Of a stretch of DNA of 64,000 nucleotides, positions 50,428-59,502 are shown piece by piece (position 1 is the stretch's first letter; each line of letters opens with the position of its first letter). Source of the stretch: Methylococcaceae bacterium UBA662 (GTDB lineage Bacteria > Pseudomonadota > Gammaproteobacteria > Methylococcales > Methylomonadaceae); assembly GCA_002299425.1 (NCBI GenBank), contig DBNW01000055.1, positions 5,480 to 69,479 of the forward strand, read 5' to 3'. The translations under genes were made by a program, and so were the position numbers. Below the pieces are notes generated by a model. The model made no database searches. It was given only the letters and a program-made list of their open reading frames with translations, and was not told the DNA's origin.

Positions 50428-50805
50428 AGTAAAAGCTCTCGTTTTTTCAATAACACTCAGGCATCCGCCTTGACCAGCGTTGCTAATCCGGCCTACAAAA
50501 ACTGCCTTACGTTTTTTTTGCTGTTTGTGTTTCATCGGTGAATGGCACTTAATTTTCTTACTGACGGATTAAAAAGTTGTTGGCAACATTCTCTATTTGC
50601 GCCATCACAAGGCCCGCCTACAGAGGCAGCATCCGCTCCTCCCCTAACCACTTTAAAACCCGCTTTTTAGTATTGACCAACCACAATACTCATGCTAAAA
50701 ATGACCCGTTGTTTTTGAAATATCAGACAACCGGCCTTTAGCAGGCTGCTCCCTTTAAGTAGTAAGGGATAACAATTTTAATAACACTACAGTGAGGATT
50801 TTAAA
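50428..50805. other. Intergenic region between mutL and the small membrane protein gene
   Basis: This 378-base gap has no convincing coding ORF. It contains a promoter with an overlapping 7-bp dyad (50669-50701) and a downstream hairpin, TCCCTT-N8-AAGGGA (50750-50769), in what would be the leader of the 50806 gene. The mutL promoter must also lie here but is not clear. Confidence 0.5.
50669..50701 (+). promoter_or_regulatory. Promoter with operator-like dyad
   Basis: TTGACC (50673-50678) and TAAAAA (50696-50701) are 17 bases apart. AGTATTG (50669-50675) and CAATACT (50684-50690) form a dyad with an 8-base spacer over the -35. This suggests that a repressor or activator controls the small membrane protein gene. 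Confidence 0.5.
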
Positions 50806-51018
50806 ATGACTGAAGCAAACAAAGAAGACAACAGCTTGTGGTTGATCGTTGGTGCCTGCGTGGTAGGTATGATCGGGGTGGTAATGTTCCTGAAAAGCGA
50901 AAAATCCGCCCATTTGGAAAGCGGTGCCGTACAACAACTGCAAACAGAAACCTTCGCTAATCTAGAAAAAAGAAGAACTCAAAACAACCCTACAGCGGAT
51001 CAAGTCGCCGGCAAATGA
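50806..51018 (+). CDS. Small membrane protein, 70 aa
   Basis: I do not recognise this 70-residue protein. It has one transmembrane helix (about 11-29, LWLIVGACVVGMIGVVMFL) preceded by an acidic stretch and followed by a hydrophilic, Gln- and Lys-containing tail. The tail would lie in the periplasm or cytoplasm. GAGG lies about nine bases before the ATG. It has its own promoter and no co-directional neighbour, so it is probably regulated by itself. Confidence 0.75.
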   Translation: MTEANKEDNSLWLIVGACVVGMIGVVMFLKSEKSAHLESGAVQQLQTETFANLEKRRTQNNPTADQVAGK

Positions 51019-51193
51019 TCTGTGCACTTAACGCCAGGTTGCTTCGCCATGAACCAACCTTGGCGTTTTCTAACTAGAAAAACAAAACGCAATCCATTCC
51101 AATTTTAGCGCAGCGGGCACGATTATCAGCCCGCCTTTTTTCACCCCCCCCCGCTTGATTATCCCGCCCGCACCCGTTTGCGGTTTTTGCAGT

Positions 51194-51523
51194 TCACGGA
51201 CACGCAGCGAAATCGTGTACCCAGACGAGACTGTCGTCGTCCCACGCCATCCCAGCATGCATTTTAAGAATAAGGGCCTTGTAAAAAACCAGGCTCGGAA
51301 AGCCCTCGGCAACGGCCTCGGCATCCCCCATATCCCCTAGCCGTTCTTGGCGCAGTTGCGTGATAACAAATGGTTTGTTTTGTAACACGAAGGTCTCACC
51401 CGGCCAACCGTAAACACCGTTGCGGCGTTGTTGGGTTTTTTGCCCCGCCAGCACCGCCTCCACCAACTTAGAATGAGTGACGAGTCGGTCCAGTGAGCAG
51501 GTTTTTTCGGGTAATTTAGACAT
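51194..51523 (-). CDS. ASCH-domain protein
   Basis: This 109-residue protein has an ASCH-like fold, related to PUA domains that bind RNA or modified nucleosides. It has the KLVEAVLAGQKTQQRRNGVY segment (shown in part: GQKTQQRR), then ERLGDMGDAEAVAEGFPS, and a terminal HAGMAWDDDSLVWVHDF. In the family, residues around the KT and the final WVH loop line a binding pocket. Some members hydrolyse N4-acetylcytidine. It is a single gene between the small membrane protein and the lipid-transport operon. Confidence 0.88.
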   Translation of the reverse strand: MSKLPEKTCSLDRLVTHSKLVEAVLAGQKTQQRRNGVYGWPGETFVLQNKPFVITQLRQERLGDMGDAEAVAEGFPSLVFYKALILKMHAGMAWDDDSLVWVHDFAACP

Positions 51524-51556
51524 AGCTGTTGTTAGTGTTAGGTGATGGTAGCGCCT

Positions 51557-52096
51557 TTAAGGGGCGTAATGTAAAGAGGTCAGCCACAGATTAATTTGGC
51601 TGGCTGCCAGATTGGTTAAGGCAACCAAAGCGGTCACCGCTCCTTTAGCGTCGGCACTGGGACAGGCTTTCTTTAAAACAAACTGCCGACCGGCAATCAG
51701 GGTACCGTCTGGGCCAAAGGCTCTGGCCCGAATCCTAAGACTGGCCTCGGCCTGCTGGGGTGTGGAAAATTGTTGCTCAAATTCCAATAATTCCATATCC
51801 AGCACCCTGTTATGGCCTATACCGCCCCGCAACAAGTGCTGCTGCAACAATTCCGGAGCCGGAGCCAACCATTTATCCAGATTATAAGCGCGGACTTGGC
51901 TGGCGGCATGGTACAGCAGCCGAAAGCGGATTTTGCCGTCATCCAACCAGCCGGGTGCCGTTACCGTAATTTGCGCGGTGCTGTCGGCGTTTTTAGGTTC
52001 GCCTACTAAGCCAAAATCGTGCAGGGTTGGTGGTGGCACAACACTTCTGGTGCAGGCTGAAACCAGCACCCACATAACAAACCAGGCAAACCTCAT
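51557..52096 (-). CDS. ABC-type transport auxiliary lipoprotein (PqiC-like)
   Basis: This 179-residue protein has a signal peptide and a possible lipobox (VLVSAC, Cys about 15). It fits the PqiC/DUF330-type auxiliary lipoprotein family, with YNLDKWLAPAPELLQQHLL near 70. Such proteins partner MCE proteins to bridge the periplasm to the outer membrane. It is the last gene of the Mla-type operon and starts three bases after the mlaD-like stop, so it is probably the outer-membrane-facing component here in place of MlaC/MlaA. Confidence 0.88.
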   Translation of the reverse strand: MRFAWFVMWVLVSACTRSVVPPPTLHDFGLVGEPKNADSTAQITVTAPGWLDDGKIRFRLLYHAASQVRAYNLDKWLAPAPELLQQHLLRGGIGHNRVLDMELLEFEQQFSTPQQAEASLRIRARAFGPDGTLIAGRQFVLKKACPSADAKGAVTALVALTNLAASQINLWLTSLHYAP

Positions 52097-52099
52097 ACT

Positions 52100-53014
52100 T
52101 TACTCCTGAAAATTAGGTTCGCCCGGTGCAGGAACCTTAGAAACATCGGCACCAAACAGCAAAGCCTGCGGGTCTTGCTCAAAAACCTTCGCAGTACGCT
52201 TAATTTGGCTGCTGGTCGACTGCAAATCACCCAACAACTGATTGAGTCTCGGCAACGTAGTGGATAACAACACATGACCTGCCACGGTACCGCCTTTAAC
52301 CAATTCCTTAGCTTCGTCGTTCAAACGCTTGACATGCGTGGTCAAGCCCCGCAGGTCGCCTGTTAATTCGTTGATGTTGGCTAAGGTTCGGTGAGCATCT
52401 CGGCTCAGGCCGGGTACTTCCAGCAAAGCCTTGTCAATACTTTTTTCTAATTCGTTCAGCTTCCCGGTCAGATCTCTCATGCCACTTAGAATTTCACTGA
52501 TGTGTTTTTGGTTTTCATCGCTCAAGACATTGTTTAGGCGCACCATAAAAATATCAGTCTTGCGTAAAATCTCTTCCCCGGCGTCTAACAGTTGGTCGGT
52601 TTTTGACGGCCTGATGGGTATGCGGTATTCAGGCTTATCGTTGCCCGGCGGAAGCAGCTCCCTAACACCGCCGGCGTCAAGCAATTGCAACTGGGTCAGG
52701 CCGGTTACGCCTTTTAATTGCAACACCCCGTACACCCCCCGGGTTAAGGTAATGTCTTTGTCAACCTCAATGGGTATAACGATAATGTTGCTGTCGTTAG
52801 GGTCAAATTGAATGCTGATAACCTTACCGACGGCAATGCCGCGAAAATACACCGTTGTCTCAGGGTTTAAGCCCGCAACTGATGCCTGAGTCGCGACAAA
52901 ATAAAGGTTGCGCTGTTCCTGGAAGCGACCGAGCCAGATGATGCTGGCGACAGTAATGGCCACTAGGCTGAATAAAAACACCCCGGTAGCCAGCGCGTGG
53001 TTGGTTTTAGCCAT
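52100..53014 (-). CDS. MlaD-like MCE-domain protein
   Basis: This 304-residue protein has an N-terminal transmembrane helix (about 8-28) and one MCE domain (about 40-118), with the conserved TVYFRGIAVGKVISIQFD segment. A long helical region (about 150-280), containing coiled-coil repeats, follows. MCE proteins form hexameric rings that pass lipids across the periplasm. It overlaps the mlaF-like gene by eight bases and is the periplasmic component of the operon. Confidence 0.93.
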   Translation of the reverse strand: MAKTNHALATGVFLFSLVAITVASIIWLGRFQEQRNLYFVATQASVAGLNPETTVYFRGIAVGKVISIQFDPNDSNIIVIPIEVDKDITLTRGVYGVLQLKGVTGLTQLQLLDAGGVRELLPPGNDKPEYRIPIRPSKTDQLLDAGEEILRKTDIFMVRLNNVLSDENQKHISEILSGMRDLTGKLNELEKSIDKALLEVPGLSRDAHRTLANINELTGDLRGLTTHVKRLNDEAKELVKGGTVAGHVLLSTTLPRLNQLLGDLQSTSSQIKRTAKVFEQDPQALLFGADVSKVPAPGEPNFQE

Positions 53015-53807
53015 GCTCGTACCCTAAGTTTTGAAACACTCGCTTTGCCCGTAGGTTATGGAAAAAATCGTTGATAAAAGCATGTCGGCCTTGCAAGACA
53101 AACGGCAGCGAACCGTAGGCAATCACTTGCCGGTCAGCCAATACGGCAACTTTAGTACACAAATCGCGTAACACGTCCAAGTCATGGGTCACCAAAACCA
53201 CGGTAAAATGCAATTGCCGGTGCAGCCCGGCCAACAAATCGACAAAGTCTTGACTGGCTATTGGGTCCAGCCCTGCGGTTGGCTCATCTAACAACAGCAG
53301 GCCAGGTTCTAAAATCAACGCCCGCGCCAACGCCACCCGCTTAATCATACCGCCTGAGAGTTCCGCCGGCTTCAACCAGGCGTTTTGTGGCTGCAAGCCC
53401 ACGGCCAGCAGCTTCATGATCACCAAGCGTTCGATCACGCGCTCATCGCGTATACCCGTTTCCCGCAGCGGAAAAGCTATGTTCTCAAATACATCCAGGG
53501 CACTGAACAGAGCACCCCGCTGGAACAGCACACCGCACAGTTGGGCGGCGGTTGCCATAGCCGTGTGCGTTAAAAAACCGTCTAAGGTCTCCCCCATTAG
53601 GCGCACCCTGCCTTGGCTGGGTGTCTGCAAACCCATAATTTCACGCAATAACGTTGTTTTGCCGCAACCGGACGCGCCTACCAGGCCGACGATTTCACCC
53701 CTAGCAATGGTCAGGTTAATGTCTTGGTGGACAATTTTTATGTTTCCTAAGTCATCGCTGAACTGAGTCCACAGGTGTTCAATTTCAATGGCAGCCGTAA
53801 CGGTCAT
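53007..53807 (-). CDS. MlaF-like ABC transporter ATPase
   Basis: This 266-residue ATPase of the Mla/Ttg2A family has Walker A GASGCGKTT (about 40-48), a Q-loop region at MGLQTPSQG, the signature LSGGMIKRVALARAL (about 149-163), Walker B LLLLDEPTAGLD (about 171-182), and the H-loop VLVTHDLDVL (about 205). It provides energy for the transport complex with the MlaE-like permease, overlapping its stop. Together with MlaD and the lipoprotein it should form a phospholipid transporter of the inner membrane. Confidence 0.95.
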   Translation of the reverse strand: MTVTAAIEIEHLWTQFSDDLGNIKIVHQDINLTIARGEIVGLVGASGCGKTTLLREIMGLQTPSQGRVRLMGETLDGFLTHTAMATAAQLCGVLFQRGALFSALDVFENIAFPLRETGIRDERVIERLVIMKLLAVGLQPQNAWLKPAELSGGMIKRVALARALILEPGLLLLDEPTAGLDPIASQDFVDLLAGLHRQLHFTVVLVTHDLDVLRDLCTKVAVLADRQVIAYGSLPFVLQGRHAFINDFFHNLRAKRVFQNLGYEHG

Positions 53808-54958
53808 GAAAAACCCACTGCCATAAACAAAATGGCAAACACCGCGTCCATCATGATGACCGCAGTAATGGCCGCAACCACCGAGTTGGTAGTCTCATTA
53901 CCTAAGCTTTCCGTGTTAGGCTTGATTTTAAAACCGAAATGGCAGGCAATCAAGGCGATGCAAAACCCAAATACAGTGCTTTTTAGTAAGGCGATCAAAA
54001 GGTTGCTTAACGGCACCACTTCCGGCAACTTAAATAAAAACTGCCGGTAACTAATGTCCAAGATACCCTGCGCGGAGAGGATGCCACCAAGCAACGCCGC
54101 AGCACTGGTCCACACAGCCAGCAAAGGCAACACTACGGCCAAGGCGGTCACTTTTGGCAAAACCAAGCGCAAGGAATGCGATATCCCCATCGCCGACAAG
54201 GCATCCAATTCTTCCGTAACCCGCATGATGCCAATTTGTGCCGTCATTGCCGAGCCAGAACGTCCGGCCACCAAAATTGCCGCCAACAACGGACCCAGTT
54301 CACGAATAATGCTCATGCCTAAGATATTGATAATAAAAATTTCACCACCAAACATTTGCAACTGCAAAGCGGACAAGTAGCTTAAGACAATGCCAATCAA
54401 AAAACCCAACAAGGCAGTAATCCCCAGTGCTCTGACTCCGGTATCGTAGACGGTGCCAATGACATCCGGCCAAGGAATGGCCCTAACATTGGCCAGCAAA
54501 TAGCCAAAATCCAACACCAACTGCCCCAACAAAGCCAGCACACTCAACACGTGCCCAAAAAAATTGCGTAACGGCTTGTTTAGCGTCTGCTCCATTATCT
54601 GGGCAACGGACCGCCTCGGTGTCAGCACCGGCACCATGCCCGGCACCTCTTGCCAGTGCTCTAACAACCGCAGGTGATCGCGGCTGCCTTGTATTGAGAC
54701 CGGCAAATGCCCGCCCCAAGCCTGCCAAATTTGCAGGGCGGCGTAACTGTCCAGCAAGGCCATCGCGCTTAAATCCCAGTGCAATTCTGGGGTATCGCCC
54801 AGTGCCTGTAATTTTTTTAACACGTCTTTATCCGGCAAAAGCCTGGCCAAAGTCCAATCGCCAGCCAAGCCGACGCAGACTCGCCCGTCCTCTAACCGAG
54901 ATTCAACTAACCGCAGGGCCTGCCCGGGCAGGGGGTTAGGGTCCGTTTTCGATGACAC
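53804..54958 (-). CDS. MlaE-like permease with N-terminal STAS-like domain
   Basis: This 384-residue permease has a C-terminal MlaE domain (about 150-384, five hydrophobic spans) with LGMSIIRELGPLLAAILVAGRSGSAMTAQ (shown in part: IRELGPLLAAILVAGRSG) and VTEELDALSAMG. The N-terminal 130 residues look like a STAS domain (with HWDLSAMALLDSYAALQIW), which corresponds to a fused MlaB. It overlaps both the mlaF-like gene and the AI-2E transporter gene (23 bases), so the operon reads AI-2E, MlaBE, MlaF, MlaD, lipoprotein. Confidence 0.93.
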   Translation of the reverse strand: MSSKTDPNPLPGQALRLVESRLEDGRVCVGLAGDWTLARLLPDKDVLKKLQALGDTPELHWDLSAMALLDSYAALQIWQAWGGHLPVSIQGSRDHLRLLEHWQEVPGMVPVLTPRRSVAQIMEQTLNKPLRNFFGHVLSVLALLGQLVLDFGYLLANVRAIPWPDVIGTVYDTGVRALGITALLGFLIGIVLSYLSALQLQMFGGEIFIINILGMSIIRELGPLLAAILVAGRSGSAMTAQIGIMRVTEELDALSAMGISHSLRLVLPKVTALAVVLPLLAVWTSAAALLGGILSAQGILDISYRQFLFKLPEVVPLSNLLIALLKSTVFGFCIALIACHFGFKIKPNTESLGNETTNSVVAAITAVIMMDAVFAILFMAVGFS

Positions 54959-56045
54959 CGCCTACCTCCTGGCCGTTTTGTTCAAATCGTGGCCAAGCGT
55001 TCAGGACCGCCTTGACCACCGTTGCCAAGGGAATGGCAAAAAACACGCCCCAAAATCCCCATAACCCGCCAAAAAACAAGATAGCGACAATAATGGCCAC
55101 GGCATGCAAGTTAACGGCTTCCGAAAGCAAAAACGGAATCAACACCACAGCATCGACAGCCTGGATAACCGCATAGGCGATCAGCACATACATAAATTCA
55201 TCCGCTTGCAAGCCCCATTGAAAATAGGCTACAAACACCACAGGGAACGTCACTAAGGTTGCACCGATGTAAGGGATAATCACCGACAAGCCAATCAGCA
55301 AGGACAGCAACATGGCATAGTTCAAGCCGATGGTTGCAAACGTAATGTAACAGGCCACCCAAACAATAATGACCTCGGTAATTTTTCCGCGTACATAATT
55401 GCCAATCTGGGTATCCACCTCCTGCCACACTTGGCGGGTCAGGTGGCTATTTTTGGGCATACAGTTCAACACCCAGGCGATAAACAATTTTTTGTCCTTT
55501 AAAAAGAAAAACACCAGCATCGGCATCAAAAACAAATACACCAAGGTGCTGACCAACCCCAGCACGGAGGCAGCGGAAAAAGACAGCACCGTCTGCCCGT
55601 AGCTTAACAACTCCCGCTGTATACCCAGCAGTATTTGCTGAGTTCGGTTCTCGGTCATCCAGGCCGGGTACGCTTGCGGCAAGCGCAGAATTTCTATTTC
55701 AGCGCGGTTTATCAGATACGGTATGTTCTGCATCAAGTCAAAGGTTTGTTGGGATACCTTAGGGGTCAGGTAAAACAACAAAAATCCCACCCCCACAACA
55801 AAAGCAAAAAACACCAGACACACCGCCAGCAGCCTAGGTGCGCCGCAGTGTTCGGCCTTGCCAACCAAACCTTCAAGCAAATAGGCCAAGACCACCGAGG
55901 CAAACACCGGCATTAACACGCTCGCCAAAAAATAAATCAGCCCAAAAACCACCACCAGAACCACCGCTAACGACACGGTCTGTTCGTTTGGCAGCACCCG
56001 CCTATACAGCGCATTAAAAAAATCCAGCCGAGTTAGGTTGGTCAT
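54936..56045 (-). CDS. AI-2E family transporter (PerM-like)
   Basis: This 369-residue membrane protein belongs to the AI-2E/PerM/YdiK family, with about seven hydrophobic spans and the family motif LIGLSVIIPYIGATLVTFPV near 255, and GGLWGFWGVFFAIPLATVVKA near 325. Function in this clade is unclear; other members export quorum signals or sodium-linked substrates. It is the first gene of the lipid-transport operon, overlapping the MlaE-like gene, which suggests a joint membrane role. Confidence 0.93.
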   Translation of the reverse strand: MTNLTRLDFFNALYRRVLPNEQTVSLAVVLVVVFGLIYFLASVLMPVFASVVLAYLLEGLVGKAEHCGAPRLLAVCLVFFAFVVGVGFLLFYLTPKVSQQTFDLMQNIPYLINRAEIEILRLPQAYPAWMTENRTQQILLGIQRELLSYGQTVLSFSAASVLGLVSTLVYLFLMPMLVFFFLKDKKLFIAWVLNCMPKNSHLTRQVWQEVDTQIGNYVRGKITEVIIVWVACYITFATIGLNYAMLLSLLIGLSVIIPYIGATLVTFPVVFVAYFQWGLQADEFMYVLIAYAVIQAVDAVVLIPFLLSEAVNLHAVAIIVAILFFGGLWGFWGVFFAIPLATVVKAVLNAWPRFEQNGQEVGGVIENGP

Positions 56046-56174
56046 AGCCGATAGGCTCCGTATAGCATGATGACGGTTGCTATATTACCGTTAACCCAGA
56101 ACTTAGACCTACTCAGACTTTGCAACGGCGGTACCATCCCTTACAATGACTGCCCGCCTGACAATTAGGATTTC

Positions 56175-57140
56175 ATGATGCAATTTGATGTTTTTAATGG
56201 TGATGCCGATGGTATTTGTGCCTTGGTGCAATTGCATCTGGCTGCACCGAGACCCCCCCAGCACCGGTTGGTTACCGGTCTAAAAAGGGACATCCTGCTG
56301 TTGGATCAAGTCATCGCAAGTCCGGGCGATCAAGTGACTGTCCTGGACATTTCCATGGAAAAAAATGCCGCTGCCCTGCTGAAAATTCTCGCCCAAGGGG
56401 CGCACGTCCTCTACGTGGACCACCACCAGGCAGGCGAAATTCCAGTCCATTCCAACCTTAAAGCAATTATTGACACCGGCGCCAACACCTGCACCAGCCT
56501 GCTGGTTAACGACTACCTCAACGGGCAATACCGGGCTTGGGCGGTTACTGCCGCTTTTGGCGACAATCTGATTGACAGTGCCGTAGCCGCCGCAAAATCT
56601 TTGTCGCTGTCAGAGCAACAACTTGAAAAACTTAATAATTTAGGCGTTTGCATCAACTACAACGGCTACGGCGGCAGCGTAGCCGACCTGCATATTGCCC
56701 CTGAAGCCTTATTCCGGGAGCTGGTCGTCTACCCCTCGCCGTTTGCGTTTATGGACGACAACCCGCAGACCTACCAGCACTTGCTCGCCGGCTACGCCGA
56801 TGACATGGCGCAGGCACTCAGGCTGAAACCGGAACACCAAACTGCGGCGATCGCCGTTTACATTCTGCCTGACCAAGCTTGGGCCAGGCGCGTCAGCGGC
56901 GTGTTCGGCAACGAGCTGGCCAACCGGCAGCCCCAGCGTGCCCACGCCGTGTTGAGTTTGACCGCTAAAGGCGACTACCAAATCAGCGTCAGGGCTCCCT
57001 TGTCCAACAAAACCGGGGCGGACGAATTGTGTTCGCAATTCCCCACCGGCGGAGGGCGAAAAGCCGCCGCCGGAGTCAACCATTTACCCGTAGAACAATT
57101 GCCTGACTTCATCACGGCTTTTGCCCGGCAGTACCGGTAA
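56175..57140 (+). CDS. DHH-family phosphoesterase
   Basis: This 321-residue DHH-superfamily protein has metal-binding motifs FNGDADGICAL (7-17), LDISMEK (about 58), and the DHH motif in YVDHHQAGE (about 80-88). The C-terminal domain contains SQFPTGGGRKAAAG, matching DHHA1's GGG-containing substrate loop (about 288-301). It resembles the NrnA/oligoribonuclease class but is not a clear orthologue. AGGA lies before the ATG. It is separated by 68 bases from cysC. Confidence 0.88.
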   Translation: MMQFDVFNGDADGICALVQLHLAAPRPPQHRLVTGLKRDILLLDQVIASPGDQVTVLDISMEKNAAALLKILAQGAHVLYVDHHQAGEIPVHSNLKAIIDTGANTCTSLLVNDYLNGQYRAWAVTAAFGDNLIDSAVAAAKSLSLSEQQLEKLNNLGVCINYNGYGGSVADLHIAPEALFRELVVYPSPFAFMDDNPQTYQHLLAGYADDMAQALRLKPEHQTAAIAVYILPDQAWARRVSGVFGNELANRQPQRAHAVLSLTAKGDYQISVRAPLSNKTGADELCSQFPTGGGRKAAAGVNHLPVEQLPDFITAFARQYR

Positions 57141-57208
57141 AATGCCGCTTGACAAAACTTAAGCCCTAACCGCCGCTTAAATTAACTCAGTTCACTCCCT
57201 AATAGCCT

Positions 57209-57829
57209 ATGAACACACCCAGCAAAAGCTCCAACACCGTCTGGCACCATGCTACCGTTGCCCGCGCCGACCGGGAAAGACTGCATGGCCATAAAAGTGC
57301 CATCATTTGGTTCACTGGTTTGTCTGGATCGGGCAAGTCTACTCTGGCCCATGCCGTGGAAGATCGTTTGTTCAGGCAGGGCGTTTCTACGTTCGTGCTG
57401 GATGGCGACAACATCCGCCACGGTTTATGCAGCGACTTAAGCTTCAGTAACGAGGATCGAATAGAAAACATACGCCGCATCGGCGAGGTGGCCAAGCTCA
57501 TCATAGAAGCGGGCGTTATCACCTTGACTGCCTTCATTTCCCCGTTCAAATCTGACCGCAACGCCGCCAGAAATCTGGTACCGCATGGCGATTTCTTAGA
57601 AATTTACTGCCAATGCCCGATTGAAACCTGCGAACAACGCGATGTAAAAGGCCTTTACAAAAAAGCCAGGTCCGGACAAATCCCCCATTTCACCGGCATT
57701 GCCTCACCTTACGAAGCCCCGGAGAATCCCGAATTGGTGGTCAACACCCACGAGCAATCGTTAGATGACAGCGTAGCCAGCATCATGGTTTTGTTAAGGT
57801 CGCGCGGCATCGTTAGTTTAACACCTTGA
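57209..57829 (+). CDS. cysC: Adenylyl-sulfate kinase
   Basis: CysC phosphorylates adenosine 5'-phosphosulfate to PAPS in sulfate activation. The 206-residue protein has the P-loop GLSGSGKSTLAH (about 36-47), the LDGDNIRHGLC segment (about 69-79), the RRIGEVAKL and FISPFKSDRNAAR motifs and a KARSGQIPHFTGI stretch typical of the family. It stands without cysND. It is convergent with the PAS/SpoIIE gene, ending only two bases from its stop. Confidence 0.96.
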   Translation: MNTPSKSSNTVWHHATVARADRERLHGHKSAIIWFTGLSGSGKSTLAHAVEDRLFRQGVSTFVLDGDNIRHGLCSDLSFSNEDRIENIRRIGEVAKLIIEAGVITLTAFISPFKSDRNAARNLVPHGDFLEIYCQCPIETCEQRDVKGLYKKARSGQIPHFTGIASPYEAPENPELVVNTHEQSLDDSVASIMVLLRSRGIVSLTP

Positions 57830-57831
57830 TA

Positions 57832-59412
57832 TTAAAGGCATTTCAGCACCATAAGGGTGATGTCGTCGTCAAAGTTATCGCGACCGGCAAAGGCCTTAGC
57901 CGCCGCCAACAAGGCTTGCAGTATCTGCCGAGGTTCTTCCCCGGCATGTTGCCGCAACACACTGTCCACCCTGTCCACGCCAAAAAACTCACCGGCACCG
58001 TTTTCCGCTTCGCTAATGCCGTCGGTAAAACACAACACCACATCGCCCGAAAGCAAGCTAACCGATCGCTCGGTGTAGCATTCGTCCGGGTTCACCCCCA
58101 AAACCAACCCCTGCGCCACCAACGGCTGACAGCACCGAGTTTTAGCTTCAAACCACAGCGGGTAAGGATGCCCGGCACTGGCAAAAACCGCCTGGTGCGT
58201 TTTACTATCAAACTGTAAGTAAAACAGGGTAATGAAATAATCGGCTTTGTCCAAGTCTTCAAATAAAGAAGCGTTCAGCCATTGCAACACTTGTGCCGGC
58301 GTACCCGGACGGCTAGCCTGGGCGCGGAGGGCACTCCTAGTTTCCACCATAAACAGTGCCGGGCCGATAGAGTGGCCACAAACATCAGCAATCACCATGT
58401 CCACACAACCATCGCTGCGGAAAAAGTAATCGAAGTAATCGCCGCCAATGCGGTTAGCCGGCAGGCACAACCCGGTCACTTCAAACCCGGGTGCCGACAA
58501 GGGTGCGGAGGGTAACAAAGACGCCTGGATTTTTTGGGCAATGGCGATTTCGTTTTGGGCAATGGCCAAAGCGATATGGTTTTCGCGGATTTGTTGCTCG
58601 GCCGCTTTGCGGGCCGTGATGTCGTTGATAAAGCCGCTAAAAATGTAGCGTTGCCCCAGTTTCAGCGGGGACACGCTCACTTCCACCGGAAACTCACTGC
58701 CGTCGCGGCGCAGGGCGAAATGCTCGACCCGTTTGTTAAGCAGGGGGCAAACGCCTAAGCTCAAAAACAGCGCCAAACCCCGTTGAAAATCGCTGCGGTA
58801 GTGCGGCGGGACAATCAACTGCCCTACAGACTGGCCAACGGCCTCCTGATACGTCCACCCAAACAGCATCTCGGCCTGGCCGTTCCAATCCGTTATGAAC
58901 CCGTCAGCATCCATCAGAATGATGGCACTCAAGGCGTTTTCTATCACTAACCGGGTGCGTTGCTCACTTTCCACCAGTGCATCCTCGAAATGCTTTCTGG
59001 CTGTGATATCGCGGTCAACGCCCCGCCATTTAAGCAATTTTCCTGACGGGTCGATAATCGGCAAGCCGGTCGATTCGGTATAGACCAGATGGCCGTCTTT
59101 GTGCCTTAAGGTGTTGACCAAACCGTAAAAGGGCTGGTACAGGTCAGCAAAACTTTTTTGATAGACTTTGTCTTGGTCGGTCAAAAACGCGGTGTAATGC
59201 TTGCCCAGCACCTGGTCTGGGACAAATCCCAGTATCTGCCCAACCGCCACGCTGCTGTAAATGTAGTAACCCTCAGAGTTTTGCTCCCACAGCCATTCGC
59301 CGGTCATCTCGGCCATCTGCCGGAAGCGCTCCTCGCTTTCAGCCAAGGCCGATTCAGCCGCTTGGCAAAAATCAATTGCTGGGTGTTCTAACGCGTTTAT
59401 CACGGTTTGCAC
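57832..59412 (-). CDS. PAS-domain SpoIIE-type protein phosphatase
   Basis: This 526-residue protein has two PAS domains with PAC motifs (about 22-140 and 145-265; EERFRQMAEMTGEWLWEQN and then SEFPVEVSVSPLKLGQRYIFSG, shown in part) and a C-terminal PP2C/SpoIIE phosphatase (about 300-525) with LPANRIGGDYFDYF, ADVCGHSIGPALFM and CFTDGISEAENG. Such proteins dephosphorylate anti-sigma antagonists in a stress or signal response. The start is GTG 59412. No partner antagonist or kinase gene lies nearby. Confidence 0.94.
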   Translation of the reverse strand: MQTVINALEHPAIDFCQAAESALAESEERFRQMAEMTGEWLWEQNSEGYYIYSSVAVGQILGFVPDQVLGKHYTAFLTDQDKVYQKSFADLYQPFYGLVNTLRHKDGHLVYTESTGLPIIDPSGKLLKWRGVDRDITARKHFEDALVESEQRTRLVIENALSAIILMDADGFITDWNGQAEMLFGWTYQEAVGQSVGQLIVPPHYRSDFQRGLALFLSLGVCPLLNKRVEHFALRRDGSEFPVEVSVSPLKLGQRYIFSGFINDITARKAAEQQIRENHIALAIAQNEIAIAQKIQASLLPSAPLSAPGFEVTGLCLPANRIGGDYFDYFFRSDGCVDMVIADVCGHSIGPALFMVETRSALRAQASRPGTPAQVLQWLNASLFEDLDKADYFITLFYLQFDSKTHQAVFASAGHPYPLWFEAKTRCCQPLVAQGLVLGVNPDECYTERSVSLLSGDVVLCFTDGISEAENGAGEFFGVDRVDSVLRQHAGEEPRQILQALLAAAKAFAGRDNFDDDITLMVLKCL

Positions 59413-59502
59413 AAGGCATCACTTAACTTCAGCCACTTAAAAAAAAACGACCAACGACTGCGTTAATCGCTGATCAAAAATCAACGGGCGTCTGCAAAAG
59501 CC

